DNA of 64,000 bases from CAYZGU01 sp964478165 (GTDB lineage: Bacteria > Poribacteria > WGA-4E > JAJDTR01), in contig CAYZGU010000044.1 of NCBI GenBank assembly GCA_964478165.1, positions 1-64,000 of the forward strand, given 5' to 3'. The notes beneath the pieces are model-generated. The model made no database searches. It had not been told where the DNA came from and was given only the letters and a program-made list of their open reading frames with translations. Each line of letters opens with the position of its first letter. Positions within the stretch are counted from its first letter, which is position 1. This document shows positions 47,975 to 57,735 of the stretch, one piece after another. A program made the position numbers and the translations under genes.

Positions 47975-49138
47975 ATGAGTCAAGTGGGAGCCGTACCGAT
48001 TAGAGCACCTGGCTGGACTGCCAAACCCAAGAACGGGATTAAAATTGTCGATTGTGATGTACACCACAACTTTCGCCAGCCCAAGCAATTGCTACCTTAT
48101 CTGTCGAAGTTCTATCAGAATCATCTCCTCGATCAAGGGTTGCATCTAGGTTCATATGCTAACATTCCAATTCGGGCTAATCGAACTGATTTAAAAGGCC
48201 GTATGGAAGATCGGGCTCACCCCGAGATCGAAGATTCCGAGGGAGACCCGAGGGATTTCAATTTCTCGCTGGAGTTTCTCCAAGAGGAGCATCTGAATCG
48301 CTGGAACATCGATTATGGATTGCTTACCGGCCCTCCGCCTTTTTATGAATATGCCGCATTGCCTGATCCGGATTGGGCAGCGGCGCTCTGTCGAGCGTTC
48401 AATGATTGGACGATTGACCATTGGCTTGGTCGCGATGAGCGCGTTATCAATGCTATTCTTGTTTCTCCTTCGGATCCCCCTCAGGCCGTTGAGGAGATTC
48501 ATCGATTGGCCGTCCGCCAGGATACGGCTGCCGTTATGGTTCCGTTGGCATCGAGCATGCCCTATGGCAATCGCTTTTATCATCCGATTTGGGAAGCATG
48601 TGAAAATCATGGACTACCGGTTGTTTCCCATGTCGGTGGCGGTAGTGGAGCTACCAGGACAACACCAACGCCAGTTGGATATCCCACATACTATATGGAA
48701 TCGCGAATGAGCCGTCCGTACGCTGCCAGTGCTCATGCGGCTTCCTTGATTTGCGAGGGCGTGTTCGAGAAATTCCCAAATTTCAAGTTTGCTCTTATTG
48801 AGGTGCAGCAGCTTTGGGCAGTATCGGTGATGTGGCACATGGACTCGGACTGGAAGGCGCTGCGAGACCAGACACCTTGGCTTAGGCGTTTGCCGAGCGA
48901 ATATTTTCGAGATCATATACGCATCGGCTCGCAACCGATGCATGAGCCGGAGAAGCCCGAACAGATGGATCAGATATTGGAGATGTTGCACGCAGACGAA
49001 ATCCTGATTTATTGCTCAGACTTTCCGCATTTTGACTGGAACGACCCAGTTTCGACCTTTCCCAAACTTCCACACTACCTACATCAGCATATCTTTTCTG
49101 AGAATGCGCTTGGGATGCTTCGCCTAAAGGGGAAATAA
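47975..49138 (+). CDS. Amidohydrolase-2 family metal-dependent hydrolase/decarboxylase
   Basis: 387 residues, TIM-barrel type. The metal site near the start reads IVDCDVHHN, followed by VVSHVGGG (His ligand) and YCSDFPHFDWND near the C-terminus (Asp ligand). Relatives hydrolyse amides or lactones or decarboxylate aromatic acids, as in the ACMSD and LigW groups. ATG with GGAGG upstream. The Rieske gene begins only 6 bases after the stop, so they are translated together. Such amidohydrolase-Rieske pairs recur in actinobacteria and proteobacteria as I recall them, without a settled function. Confidence 0.88.
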   Translation: MSQVGAVPIRAPGWTAKPKNGIKIVDCDVHHNFRQPKQLLPYLSKFYQNHLLDQGLHLGSYANIPIRANRTDLKGRMEDRAHPEIEDSEGDPRDFNFSLEFLQEEHLNRWNIDYGLLTGPPPFYEYAALPDPDWAAALCRAFNDWTIDHWLGRDERVINAILVSPSDPPQAVEEIHRLAVRQDTAAVMVPLASSMPYGNRFYHPIWEACENHGLPVVSHVGGGSGATRTTPTPVGYPTYYMESRMSRPYAASAHAASLICEGVFEKFPNFKFALIEVQQLWAVSVMWHMDSDWKALRDQTPWLRRLPSEYFRDHIRIGSQPMHEPEKPEQMDQILEMLHADEILIYCSDFPHFDWNDPVSTFPKLPHYLHQHIFSENALGMLRLKGK

Positions 49139-49144
49139 CGAACC

Positions 49145-49522
49145 ATGGAACAGATTGTCGTTGCTAAAGTGTCGGAAATTCCGCCTGGGAGGCGTAAGAT
49201 TGTGGTGCCGTTCCGTGGACTGGCTGGGATTGGTGTTTTTAATGTCAACGGGCGATTTTACGCGGTCCGCAACATCTGTCCCCATAGGGGCGGTCCGTTG
49301 TGCACCGGCGAACTCAGCGGTCGTGTTATGGCTAATGGGCCTCCCTCTTCACGGGAGAGCACGATTTTAATCGACAGGATAGGTGAGGTTCTCCGGTGTC
49401 CGTGGCATCAATGGGCGTTCGAGATTTCAACTGGACGTTGTTTGCTAGATCCCCAAATCCGGGTCGCGACTTACCCAGTAAGGATCGAGGGTCATGAAGT
49501 TGTCGTTGAATTCGAGGATTAA
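49145..49522 (+). CDS. Small stand-alone Rieske [2Fe-2S] protein
   Basis: 125 residues. The two ligand motifs are CPH (Cys45, His47) and CPWH (Cys85, His88), enough for a Rieske cluster. The gap between them is about 37 residues, longer than in ordinary Rieske ferredoxins, because of an insert around GRVMANGPPSSRESTIL. No catalytic oxygenase domain is attached and no oxygenase alpha-subunit gene is nearby, so it may be an electron donor to a distant enzyme or to a neighbour in this cluster. Sits 6 bases after the amidohydrolase and 15 before the next gene. Confidence 0.92.
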   Translation: MEQIVVAKVSEIPPGRRKIVVPFRGLAGIGVFNVNGRFYAVRNICPHRGGPLCTGELSGRVMANGPPSSRESTILIDRIGEVLRCPWHQWAFEISTGRCLLDPQIRVATYPVRIEGHEVVVEFED

Positions 49523-49537
49523 TGGAAGGGCAGATCT

Positions 49538-51538
49538 ATGGGCCTCGAACCAAGAGGTTGTAATGGGCAAGAAGACAACAGCATCGTGCGTGAGAACCGA
49601 TTTCCGGGACAGCCCTCAACCGAGTGGGACATTAATGGTCCGGGGGATTCAACAATCCAAGGTTTTGGACACGACATTAGTATTAACCGCGGTGAAACAA
49701 TTTTCTTCAAAATCAAGACAGACTCGTTGGACTATCGAATAGACATTTACCGCATGGGTTTTTACAGTGGAATGGGTGCACGACTTGTCGATACGCTAAA
49801 GCCATTTGTTGAACTGCCACAGCACCAACCGGATGGTATTAGAGATGCAAACAGCCGTCTTTATGACTGCGGTAATTGGGAAGTGTCGGCTTCATGGCAA
49901 TCACCGCGAGGTGCCACGTCGGGGGTTTATTTTGCTCGCTTAATTCGACAGGATTGCGACGTTGTCAGTGTTTGTTCGGATCATGACCAATCTCTATCGA
50001 GGGAACCGTTAATTGCTCCTTCACATGCCTATGGAGCCTTGGGACACGGACGCCTTGCCAATGCCCTACGGGAACCACGAGCCAGTCACATCTACTTTGT
50101 CGTGCGAGACGACGAAGGCTGTTCTGACATCCTATTTCAAACGTCAGATACGACCTGGCAGGCGTACAACCGGTATGGTGGTCACTGCGTCTATGCCCGT
50201 TTGAATTCAGAGAATCCACGAGCACACGGTGGTCCCCCCCGTGCCTACAAGGTAAGTTATAATCGACCATTCGAAACCCGTCATTATCGGGCGGTCAACA
50301 TGGTTTTCAATGGTGAATACCCTTTCATCCGTTGGCTGGAGTCAAACGGATATGATGTGAGCTACTCCACGGGTGTCGATACCGATCGACGCGGTGAGGA
50401 GATTTTAAAGCATCGCCTATTTTTATCCGTTGGTCACGACGAATACTGGTCGCGCGAGCAACGAGGACATGTTGAGGCGGCGCGGGATGCGGGGGTGCAC
50501 CTCGCATTCTTCAGCGGAAACGAAGTGTTTTGGAAAACGCGCTGGGAGTGTTCGATTGACCAACAGAAGGTTCCTCATAGGACCTTGGTTACCTACAAAG
50601 AAACCCACGATGATGCCAAGATTGACCCCGTTGCTGATGTCTGGACTGGGACGTGGCGGGACTCGCGAGTTTTTAACCCGGAAGGCCCGAAACCGGAGAA
50701 TGCTCTCACGGGGACCATTTTTACCGTGAACGCGTGGCGCAATGATCCGCTAATTGTGCCGGGAGAGTACGCACACCTCCGATTCTGGCGCAACACAGAG
50801 GTGGCAATGCTCAAACGGGACGAAAAGGCTGTTTTGTTGAAGGGCCTACTCGGTCATGAGTGGGATGAGGATCTGGACAATGGATTCCGTCCGTCTGGCC
50901 TGTTTCACTTGTCCAGTACGACAATCGACAACGTTCCGTACATCCAAGATCACGGAACGGTTTTTGAGGCGGGCACGGCGACGCATCACCTGACGCTCTA
51001 TCGTCACGAGAGCGGTGCCTTGGTCTTCGGTGCAGGTACAGTGCAGTGGGGATGGGGTTTGGATGCACACCACGATACCGACACAGGCGTTCCGCCGGAG
51101 CGTGCCAATGAATATTCTACCCGCGTTGGGGTGGATCCACATGGACCTGATAGAAACGTCCAGCAAGCAACGGTGAATCTTTTTGCTGATATGGGTGTGC
51201 AACCATTGACTTTGCAAGAGAATCTAGTTCAAGCCAGTATGTCCACGGATCTTGAAGCGCCGACTTCGAACATTGAAGTTCCTGTACATGGTTCGGTTCT
51301 AACTTGTCAGACCTTGATAATCAGTGGCAGTGCGTCGGATATTGGTGGAGGTCAAGTCGCCGGTGTTGAGATATCTCTTGATAATGCGAATACATGGCAT
51401 CCAGCGAATGGTCGAGAGACGTGGGATTATGAATGGATACCAGCAAATCGACAAACTGTGACGATTCTGAGCCGCGCCGTCGATGATAGCGGAAATCTGG
51501 AACGACCGGGACAAGGTACGACAGTAAGATTTATGTAG
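49538..51538 (+). CDS. N,N-dimethylformamidase large-subunit-like protein
   Basis: 666 residues, no signal peptide. An N-terminal beta-sandwich (VRENRFPGQPSTEWDINGPG) leads to the domain found in dimethylformamidase large subunits: GEYPFIRWLESNGYDVSYST, LFLSVGHDEYWSREQR, FFSGNEVFWKTRW. The known enzyme uses iron held by two Tyr and one Glu; spacing suggests Tyr261 and Tyr303 here with a Glu near residue 387, but that mapping is from memory of residue spacing. Residues ~570-666 are an Ig-like/Mo-cofactor-dimerisation-like sandwich. No small subunit gene is adjacent. GGAAGGG precedes the ATG, 15 bases after the Rieske stop. Likely cleaves a C-N bond in an amide. Confidence 0.82.
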   Translation: MGLEPRGCNGQEDNSIVRENRFPGQPSTEWDINGPGDSTIQGFGHDISINRGETIFFKIKTDSLDYRIDIYRMGFYSGMGARLVDTLKPFVELPQHQPDGIRDANSRLYDCGNWEVSASWQSPRGATSGVYFARLIRQDCDVVSVCSDHDQSLSREPLIAPSHAYGALGHGRLANALREPRASHIYFVVRDDEGCSDILFQTSDTTWQAYNRYGGHCVYARLNSENPRAHGGPPRAYKVSYNRPFETRHYRAVNMVFNGEYPFIRWLESNGYDVSYSTGVDTDRRGEEILKHRLFLSVGHDEYWSREQRGHVEAARDAGVHLAFFSGNEVFWKTRWECSIDQQKVPHRTLVTYKETHDDAKIDPVADVWTGTWRDSRVFNPEGPKPENALTGTIFTVNAWRNDPLIVPGEYAHLRFWRNTEVAMLKRDEKAVLLKGLLGHEWDEDLDNGFRPSGLFHLSSTTIDNVPYIQDHGTVFEAGTATHHLTLYRHESGALVFGAGTVQWGWGLDAHHDTDTGVPPERANEYSTRVGVDPHGPDRNVQQATVNLFADMGVQPLTLQENLVQASMSTDLEAPTSNIEVPVHGSVLTCQTLIISGSASDIGGGQVAGVEISLDNANTWHPANGRETWDYEWIPANRQTVTILSRAVDDSGNLERPGQGTTVRFM

Positions 51539-51658
51539 ACAATTATAGTGTTCGGTCCTCTTTGATGGAAAGGATCTTGTATTCCAGAACAGGGCTTTTG
51601 CCGAATTTACCGAATTAGTCGAGCACACGGACATATAGTTCATACAAAGGAAGGAAAA

Positions 51659-52648
51659 ATGGCACATCTTACTGAAGCGCAAGTGGCCTATTTTGAAAAA
51701 CAAGGATACCTAGTTGTTGAAGACGTGCTTGATCCGGATAATGATCTTGATCCGGTGATTGAGGAATATGCAAATGTCCTAGATGGGCTTGCCGAAGAGC
51801 TCTATGAAAGCGGTGAGATCGGTGCGACATATGGCGATCTGTCGTTTTCCGATCGCCTGACAAAGATTTACGCTGAATCTGGAAAGGTTCACGCGCAGTA
51901 TTTCGATTTTTCGTTGCCCCAACGTAATATACAAGCGGATACGCCGATGTGGGTAGGCCCCGCAGTTTTTCGGATGTTGCGCAATGAGAATTTGCTCGAT
52001 GTTGTCGAGTCCTTAATCGGTCCCGAAATCTACTCGAATCCAGTTCAGCACGTACGTCTTAAGCCACCGGAGCACCTGTGTCCTATCAATGAAGAGACTG
52101 GAGATGTTCAGCTCGGTGCAACTCCATGGCATCAAGATACCGGTGTTGTTACGCCAGAGGCCGATGAAACAGATATGCTAACAGTCTGGTTCTGCTTGTG
52201 GGATGCGACAGTTGAGAATGGCTGTCTCGAAGTGATTCCCAAAAGCCATATTGAGGGATTGCGGCAGCACTGCCATGCACTTAGTGGCATGTCTCGCGGT
52301 TTTGGTCTTCACATTCCGGATCGATTCCTGCGTGCTGAAGACCGTGTGCCGATTCCCATGAAACGTGGTAGTGTCCTGTTTTTTCACCGACTAAATTGCC
52401 ATTGTTCGCTTCCAAACAAGAGCGATAATATCCGTTGGAGCTTCGACTTGCGATATAATCCCACTGGTCAGCCAACAGGGAGGGGCGTATTTCCAGGTTT
52501 CGTTGCGCGTAGTCGCTCCAATCCAGAAAGTGAGCTACGGGCTCCTGAGGAATGGGCGGCTCTATGGCATGAAACACGTATTCATCTTGCCGAAAGCGAA
52601 AATCCTACGTACAATCGCTGGAATGCCGAAGATCCTGCTTGTGCCTAA
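51659..52648 (+). CDS. Phytanoyl-CoA dioxygenase (PhyH)-family Fe(II)/2-oxoglutarate oxygenase
   Basis: 329 residues, cytoplasmic. The iron triad is His158-x-Asp160 (WHQDTGVV) with distal His248 in CHCSLPNKSDNIRW; Arg259 would bind 2-oxoglutarate. The N-terminus AYFEKQGYLVVEDVL is typical of the family. It would hydroxylate a small molecule in the pathway encoded here. AAGGAAGG lies a few bases before the ATG. PhyH proteins are greatly expanded in some sponge symbionts. Confidence 0.92.
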   Translation: MAHLTEAQVAYFEKQGYLVVEDVLDPDNDLDPVIEEYANVLDGLAEELYESGEIGATYGDLSFSDRLTKIYAESGKVHAQYFDFSLPQRNIQADTPMWVGPAVFRMLRNENLLDVVESLIGPEIYSNPVQHVRLKPPEHLCPINEETGDVQLGATPWHQDTGVVTPEADETDMLTVWFCLWDATVENGCLEVIPKSHIEGLRQHCHALSGMSRGFGLHIPDRFLRAEDRVPIPMKRGSVLFFHRLNCHCSLPNKSDNIRWSFDLRYNPTGQPTGRGVFPGFVARSRSNPESELRAPEEWAALWHETRIHLAESENPTYNRWNAEDPACA

Positions 52649-52703
52649 GGCAGAGGCGAGAGACTGAGTACCCACTTAAATGCTTTAGGAGTACGAATAT
52701 AGA

Positions 52704-53696
52704 ATGATCAATGTGGGATTCATAGGTTTGGGTAATATGGCGCGCATGCAGATCTCATCGTTTGAGCTGATTCGCGGTTGTCGGCTTTATGCGGGTGCCG
52801 ATCCTTCTGAGGGTGCGCGCCATATTATAGCTGAGAGGTTCTCCGGTATGAAACTATTCGAAGATTACAAAACACTCCTCTCCGATCCGGTCATTGATGC
52901 TGTGGTTATAGCGACCCCAACACTGTTTCATAAAAAAACCGCTATTGATGCGATGCGCGCGGGAAAAGCGGTTATGACAGAAAAGCCGATGGCGCGCACC
53001 ACAGCTGATTGCCGTGAGATGATTGAGGTGTCGAATGAGACTAAACAACTGCTCATGGTGGCTCAGTGCCGCCGATTTGACTCCATTTGGGCCGCATGGG
53101 GAAAAGCGGTTACTGATGGTCGCATCGGCAACCCAGTGATCTGGCGTGATGTGGCGGCCAGCATTAATGGCAGCTGGTTTATGAATGAAGAAATTGGTGG
53201 TGGTCCCCTTATGGATGGTGCGGTGCACAACTATGACTTTGCCAATCTAATGTGGGGTGACCCCATTCGTGTCATAGCGAGTAGTGTCAAGTTAGACGAG
53301 AATGTTACGGCGGTTGATACTGCAACCGCCGTTATAGACTATCCGAGTGGAAACAAGCTGATGATGAGCTGGTCATGGGCGGCGCGTGGGAGTAATCTGT
53401 TCGATATTCTCGGTACTCGCGGTTCTATTACGAGGGGTACCGGTTCGCTGCAACCACCAGCTAATGCGGAGTTGGGACAGAGCTATTACTGCCTGATGGA
53501 TGCCAAGGGAGTAGAAAGCTTGATTAAGCCAAAGAGCACGAACATGTATAGCACACAGGCGCGTCATTTCCTGGCTTGTGTGGCGGGGAATGACGCATGC
53601 ATCTCGCCAGGTACAGAAGCGATTAAAGCCGTAGCAGTGGCAGAAGCGGTACTCAAGGCAGGACGCAGGGGACAGTCACGCAAGGTTGTGTGGTAA
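52704..53696 (+). CDS. Gfo/Idh/MocA-family oxidoreductase
   Basis: 330 residues. NAD(P)-binding start VGFIGLGNMARMQISSF, strand VVIATPTLFHKKTA, catalytic EKP in MTEKPMARTTADC, and GGGPLMDGAVHNYDFANLMWG in the substrate domain with the catalytic His. Likely oxidises a hydroxyl group, possibly one introduced by the preceding dioxygenase. Separated from it by 55 bases; AGGAG lies upstream of ATG 52704. Last gene of the catabolic run. Confidence 0.92.
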   Translation: MINVGFIGLGNMARMQISSFELIRGCRLYAGADPSEGARHIIAERFSGMKLFEDYKTLLSDPVIDAVVIATPTLFHKKTAIDAMRAGKAVMTEKPMARTTADCREMIEVSNETKQLLMVAQCRRFDSIWAAWGKAVTDGRIGNPVIWRDVAASINGSWFMNEEIGGGPLMDGAVHNYDFANLMWGDPIRVIASSVKLDENVTAVDTATAVIDYPSGNKLMMSWSWAARGSNLFDILGTRGSITRGTGSLQPPANAELGQSYYCLMDAKGVESLIKPKSTNMYSTQARHFLACVAGNDACISPGTEAIKAVAVAEAVLKAGRRGQSRKVVW

Positions 53697-54280
53697 AGTA
53701 ATTGAGGGTGGTTTTAAATCTTGAGAGAGCTAATGTGTACCTGGTAAAACGTACACTCAATGAAAATTCAAGACCGGAGGCGTTGCTGCAATTTTCGATA
53801 GTACGGCGGTGATTTTACGGAGTGTTTCAGGTATTTCTTCGTGTTTAAGGATAGGTTCGTTGATTTTACGACGGAGCCCACATTGAGTTGGACAAGATGT
53901 TAGATGGGGTCTCTTGCGTACCGCATATGTAGTAGGTGTGTTCCGTTTATCTCCGGTTGAAATCCTGGAGATCTGAAGTGTACTGGTTAGTAAGCCGTTC
54001 GTGGCGTGTTTCGCGGTTTAGCACTTCAAGTAGCTGAGGGGTTACTAGATTGGCATGAATGAACCGATGTGCAGTCTTGAGAAATCAGTTCGTTTTTCCG
54101 TCGTGAAGATGCCATCAAGAACTGCGCCGGGATGCTGTCACTCGTCTGTACTTGAATAATGGTGGACAGCGGGCGTGTCAGCCGTCGTCGAGAGGAGGCA
54201 GGCATGTGTGAATTTGGCTATAATACGGTTTGTGAACCAATCTCACGAGACTTTATGCCAACATTGGCAGCGGAGAGTTT
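53697..54280. other. Intergenic with hairpin and -10 element
   Basis: No gene supported. GTGTAC (53735-53740) pairs with GTACAC (53751-53756) just past the island, without a T-tract. A perfect TATAAT at 54219-54224, lacking a good -35, lies 60 bases before the broken gene at 54281. Confidence 0.4.
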
Positions 54281-54949
54281 ATGACTATTAGGTGTTTTTT
54301 TCTTTTTGCATTCTTGGTGTTAGGAGTAAACGGTTGGACAGATGAAGGGCAACCACAACTCATAGCACCAGAACCCAAACCTCCCACTTCCATGGTTCCT
54401 ACCTGAAGCGGCTGACCTGGAGAAGGCGCGCCGCTTCGGGGAAGCGGTATTCAGACAACATGGGCAGTTTCCTGGCGCTATGTGGATACAAAGTTGAAAC
54501 GCCCACGATGGCGCATGACTTTGAGTCGCCAGTTGTTAGAAAGGCTTCAAATTGGAGTTGAGTATAATCTCGCTGTTTCTGAGGTTTCACCGCTTTGCAG
54601 TCTATTTCTGTGTACGGAAACGGGTACGCGGCCTGCGCTGTTTCTTGGCACGAGCTCAGATCGCATTGGTTCACCGGCTGGGAAACAATGCTACTTTGTG
54701 ACGTTGACGAAGAGTCTGCCGAGTGTCCCAATCTCTGTGTATGCGACTGTGAATTATTCTGAGTGGGACCAAGGGATAAATTTTCCGTTCGGAGCTAGTA
54801 TTGAACTCAACAGAGGGTTTTCCGTCCGCGCGATGTATGATGGGGAGCAATCGCACTTGTTGTTCAACTATTTTCAGGCACAGTATGGTGCCAGTCTAAT
54901 GTACATTTGGTTTGAACGATTTGGAATGACGATGTCCATGCTGTTTTAG
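54281..54949 (+). pseudogene. Broken exported outer-membrane-like protein gene
   Basis: ATG 54281 has GGAG 5 bases upstream and encodes a signal peptide (MTIRCFFLFAFLVLGVNG) and about 23 further residues before a stop at 54404. The same frame resumes after two stops and reads TTWAVSWRYVDTKLKRPRWR, then a barrel-like body (GASIELNRGFSVRAMYDGEQ) ending in Phe at 54949. Between the two halves another frame is open and protein-like (LPEAADLEKARRFGEAVFR), so two compensating frameshifts would restore one ~222-residue protein. Either a decayed gene or a sequencing artefact. The C-terminal half alone could start at ATG 54482. Confidence 0.55.
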
Positions 54950-55066
54950 TCAATTTTGGAAGTTGAGATTCGAGGTTGGCAGGTGTTGATTGAAGCTTGG
55001 TGTAGGGACTTTCGTGCGAAGGGCCATGGCCAAAGCTTGTGTTGGTGAAATGCAATGGTAACACTC

Positions 55067-56173
55067 CTAAATTTCCACTCGCAATTTCACCCAGCGGGTG
55101 TGAGTGATTCCGTCCACAGTACACCAGAAGTAGGCCATTACATCGCCGTCAGACAAGAGTACACCTCCGGGTCTTCCAAAAGCGATTTGCATATGCTCAG
55201 CGAGAAAGTTCTCGTTCTCAGGTTGGCCAAGTGTCGCTTCTCGTCCTGCATCAAAGACGACAACTTCATGTTCTAGATCGAAATTCTCCAAGTCTGAAGT
55301 TAGTGCAACATGAATTCCCTGGGGCTCATACCGAAAATTGTAGATTGCCGCTACGCGACCATCAGGCAGAGGTATAGGCATACAAACCTGACCGCGTAAG
55401 TTTGTCGGTCGCGGTTGAGACCAGGTTCGCCCTTGATCTTCGGAGACGGACCAGTGGTTCGCGAGATCCTCAGACGTCCCGTATTGATGGGTCCATATCA
55501 TGGTGTAGATTCGTCCATCTGGAAGGACCGCGCTCATCTGATCCCACCACAGCAGTCTTCCCGTTGAATCATCAGCTATTACGGTAAACTCACTCCATGT
55601 CTGACCTTGATCGGTTGAGAACACAGCAGCAGCCTTTTGATCGGGTGGGCCGTCATACCCATCCGGTTTCCAAGTTTCTAGTGGATACATCCATCGATTC
55701 TGTGCCAGCTGCAATAGCGGACCAGCACCGTTCCATGTGTACTTCTCAGGTGCAAGCTCTACTGGAACTACCTGCGGTGTCGACCATGTCTGTCCGAGGT
55801 TCTCAGACCAAAACAGCAATAATTCAGCGCGCTGTAGGGCCTCTGATTCAGTATTGAAAAGCGATCCATTACCGGTTTGGAATCGAGTTGCATTCATTAC
55901 CAGTCGACCATTTGGTACGACGCTTATGCGCGGACCACGGTAAGCCCATCCGTCCATTTGTGAAACACAATCATGAATGCTACCTTCGTTAACCCAATGC
56001 TTGCCCCCATCGATTGAACGGAGTACTTCAATGTGATTGTCCGGGGCACCTAAACCACTTCCAATATGCTGGCACGCAATTAAACTTCCATCTTTCAAGG
56101 GGGTAATCACAGCCATATAGGCGCCCCGTCCTTCTTCACGGGAAATCGATCCACCGTCAATTATCTTTAGCAT
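55067..56173 (-). CDS. Sialidase-like BNR-repeat protein
   Basis: 368 residues, no signal peptide. At least four Asp-box (BNR) motifs are visible: SIDGGKHW, WSENLGQTWS, FSTDQGQTWS and VSEDQGRTWS, the hallmark of six-bladed sialidase-type propellers. Other parts such as GPRISVVPNGRLVM and SAVLPDGRIYTMIW fit exo-alpha-sialidase relatives. The conserved catalytic Arg triad of true sialidases was not verified, so the sugar cleaved is unknown. Just past the broken gene, convergent with it. AAGGAAAT precedes ATG 56173. Confidence 0.82.
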   Translation of the reverse strand: MLKIIDGGSISREEGRGAYMAVITPLKDGSLIACQHIGSGLGAPDNHIEVLRSIDGGKHWVNEGSIHDCVSQMDGWAYRGPRISVVPNGRLVMNATRFQTGNGSLFNTESEALQRAELLLFWSENLGQTWSTPQVVPVELAPEKYTWNGAGPLLQLAQNRWMYPLETWKPDGYDGPPDQKAAAVFSTDQGQTWSEFTVIADDSTGRLLWWDQMSAVLPDGRIYTMIWTHQYGTSEDLANHWSVSEDQGRTWSQPRPTNLRGQVCMPIPLPDGRVAAIYNFRYEPQGIHVALTSDLENFDLEHEVVVFDAGREATLGQPENENFLAEHMQIAFGRPGGVLLSDGDVMAYFWCTVDGITHTRWVKLRVEI

Positions 56174-57735
56174 TGCTTATTTCCTTTTGCGAACTCTACA
56201 TCCTTGATTGAGCTTGACTAAACATAGTTCGTGCTACCATGTGCCAGTTGTCCCACGCCATGTATGACTCACCCACCTGCCCTTGGCGTCCGTTAGAAGG
56301 CGCCATGAATCACGTGCAAACGCATCTGAAAATTTGTTCCGTATTCTTCATTAAAGAAGCGATTGTTCCGAGAAACCAAGTGTCTTCTAGTAAACGGTAC
56401 ATACTGGCTGATTAGAAAGTCGTGGGACAGAAAACTCTGTACATTCACTGTCTGCTGTCTTATCGTCCAGCAGAGAAATTAGTCGCTTGACGCTATTCAT
56501 GGAATCAGAAAACTAGATCTCGGGTTTTGAGTTAGCGGCAGGTTTCACGCGTGGTTGTCGTAGCTACAATATTTTCGTGAATAGTTGTTGTTACCGTTGA
56601 AGATAATGAATGGTTGCCGTTGTTTCTGAGTCATGAAAACATGCTTGGCCAATTCGATCGGATTGGCATCCTTCGGTTGGATCTAGGTTGGAGTCCTAGA
56701 TGGGATCATTATGTTTGTGTCACCGTTGTTCGAGGGCAACCTTCACTGAATAGAAAACTAAACAGAGTGGTGTCATGCTTGAAACCCCTATAACCTGTTT
56801 TTGTTTAAAATGGACCATTGTTGAAGAGATTGGTTTAGTGCTCTCCCAGTTGTTTTTGTTGTTGTCTTCATCGTGAGTGAAAACCGCGCTAATGTCTATC
56901 TCAACCAGAAAGTTTGAGAGCCGTGAAGTCCGTTTTGTGGCTGAACATGAAGTGAGGTCTAGACTCAAATTTTAATTTGTGGGCGACGGCGGTTTGACTT
57001 TGAAGTCGTCCTAATTCGAGTGATCAGCTCCGCGCATCAAGAAAAGTGTTCGTGGCAAATCGTTGGTCTCCATCTCGCGTTCGTATGTGGAGGGGCCAGA
57101 GAAAATTGCGACGTCATATCACGCCCGGATGTCCAAGAAATGTTTGGTTCTGAAGCGTGTACGAGAAAGAGATCGCGGAGCGAGATCTGTCCTAATTCCA
57201 AAACTGAATTTATATCAGAGCTTTGGTCGATTTGCGATTCCAGTAGTCCAAGAGGTAGCATGAGATTGGCACTGGTTTTTTTGATGCTTGAACAGTTTTG
57301 GCTGTTTATGGGAATCGGGAATTACTCTGAGACAGCCGATTTCAGCTCTAGAACCATCATCACTATCGACACTGAACAGCTTGTGAGTGCTCGGAAGCGG
57401 TACCGTCCATTCTGATGCCAGGGTACTTTGTTTCCATCGTGGGTCGGAGAGCACAATAGCTAGAGTTCCAGATTGCTATGTCTTCGCCTAGTACCTGTAC
57501 TAGCATATCGAGAATGTTTGAATTACGTGATAATTGAGAAACGAGCTATTATAGGTATAGGTGAGGAGGGCACCGCAATTTTGCCGGAACTGGGGGGGGC
57601 GCGTAAGAAGTAGTGCGAAGTCATCCTTGATTAGCTCAAGTGTTTTAATAGGGAGCTGAAAATCGGGCATGACGGGGCCTTGTTGGTGGTAATGTGTTAA
57701 TCGCAAGTTGCTCCTAAGGCTACCTATGCAGCTGG
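56174..57735. other. Long intergenic region with two small hairpins
   Basis: About 1.55 kb without a supported gene. Two perfect short inverted repeats lie close together, GCCAAT/ATTGGC (56648-56653 with 56662-56667) and ATCTAGG/CCTAGAT (56681-56687 with 56695-56701). A 131-residue plus-strand frame at 57020-57415 has no family-like features and was not called. Confidence 0.45.

Noticed and set aside
57020..57415. 131-residue plus-strand frame
   Set aside because: Cys- and Arg-rich chance-like composition, no ribosome site, overlapping frames on both strands.
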